DNA from: an uncultured Muribaculaceae bacterium
GTDB taxonomy: Bacteria > Bacteroidota > Bacteroidia > Bacteroidales > Muribaculaceae
NCBI GenBank assembly: GCA_910584665.1
Contig: CAJUBL010000036.1
Coordinates: 1 to 32,704, forward strand
DNA: 32,704 nucleotides
Direction of reading: 5' to 3'
Part shown: piece by piece, positions 32,545 through 32,704 of the stretch
How the letters are laid out: each line of letters starts with the position of its first letter
How positions within the stretch are numbered: position 1 is the first letter of the stretch
Translations under genes and position numbers: made by a program
Notes under the pieces: generated by a model
Database searches by the model: none
The model's input: the letters and a program-made list of their open reading frames with translations, nothing else
What the model was told of the DNA's origin: nothing

Positions 32545-32704
32545 ACCGGATGTTCAGAATGCTCAGCTCTATGTCTGTCTGTGGTTGACTTCGATTTCGC
32601 AGGTTATATACCTGATCACATTTTTTGCTATGCCCGGAAACACTGTGACTGAAGACTAATTGTAAAAAAGTAGGCTGTTATGTTGCTGTTTAATTTTCGC
32701 AGAC

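Noticed and set aside
32545..32704. Beginning of another gene at the right edge
   Set aside because: No frame with a start, signal or recognisable motif is visible in this 160 bp on either strand.

Overview
The window looks like a chromosomal segment of a gut-type member of the Bacteroidales, plausibly Muribaculaceae or a relative. The signs are a SusC/SusD pair with surface-lipoprotein signals, a complete Bat (aerotolerance) cluster, the short archaeal/eukaryal-type prolyl-tRNA synthetase, HU-family small proteins, and several matches to the Bacteroidetes promoter pattern (TTTG, 19-20 bp, TAnnTTTG). The family-level placement is inference. No rRNA, tRNA, CRISPR array or intact transposase was seen.

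Left third (1-17245, + strand): a polysaccharide utilization locus (PUL) in two transcription units. Unit 1 runs from a GHL10-type glycosidase cut by the window edge through a SusC-like transporter, a SusD-like lipoprotein, two further surface lipoproteins and a second GHL10-type lipoprotein, and ends at a strong terminator near 9307-9353. Unit 2 starts at its own consensus promoter (9356-9386). It encodes a GH97 with retaining-type residues, a three-part calcineurin-like phosphoesterase, a GH97 with inverting-type residues and a GH89 alpha-N-acetylglucosaminidase, and ends at a terminator shared with the convergent gene. All the recognisable exo-enzymes act on alpha-linked sugars. Combined with a phosphoesterase and GHL10 proteins, this suggests a phosphate-containing or alpha-GlcNAc-bearing glycan such as a Gram-positive teichoic-type polymer or an alpha-GlcNAc-capped mucin. 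No PUL regulator lies in the window.

Middle (17281-27440, - strand): a universal stress protein, a small helix-turn-helix protein, then the eight-gene bat cluster. In transcription order this is MoxR ATPase, DUF58 protein, a one-pass membrane protein, BatA, BatB, BatC, BatD and BatE. Spacing is tight and batC overlaps batD. The only good promoter core sits in the loop of a perfect 14-bp inverted repeat upstream of moxR.

Right third (27656-32704): two overlapping HU-family genes on the - strand, one of them an unusual HU-like/transmembrane/LysM fusion, then proS. The proS terminator seems to have been invaded by a 48-bp palindromic element with TG...CA ends and a 3-bp target duplication. Upstream of proS are about 2.5 tandem copies of a 74-bp hairpin repeat, the first of which supplies a consensus promoter. 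A third GHL10-type lipoprotein gene, closely similar to the one cut by the left edge, follows on the + strand.
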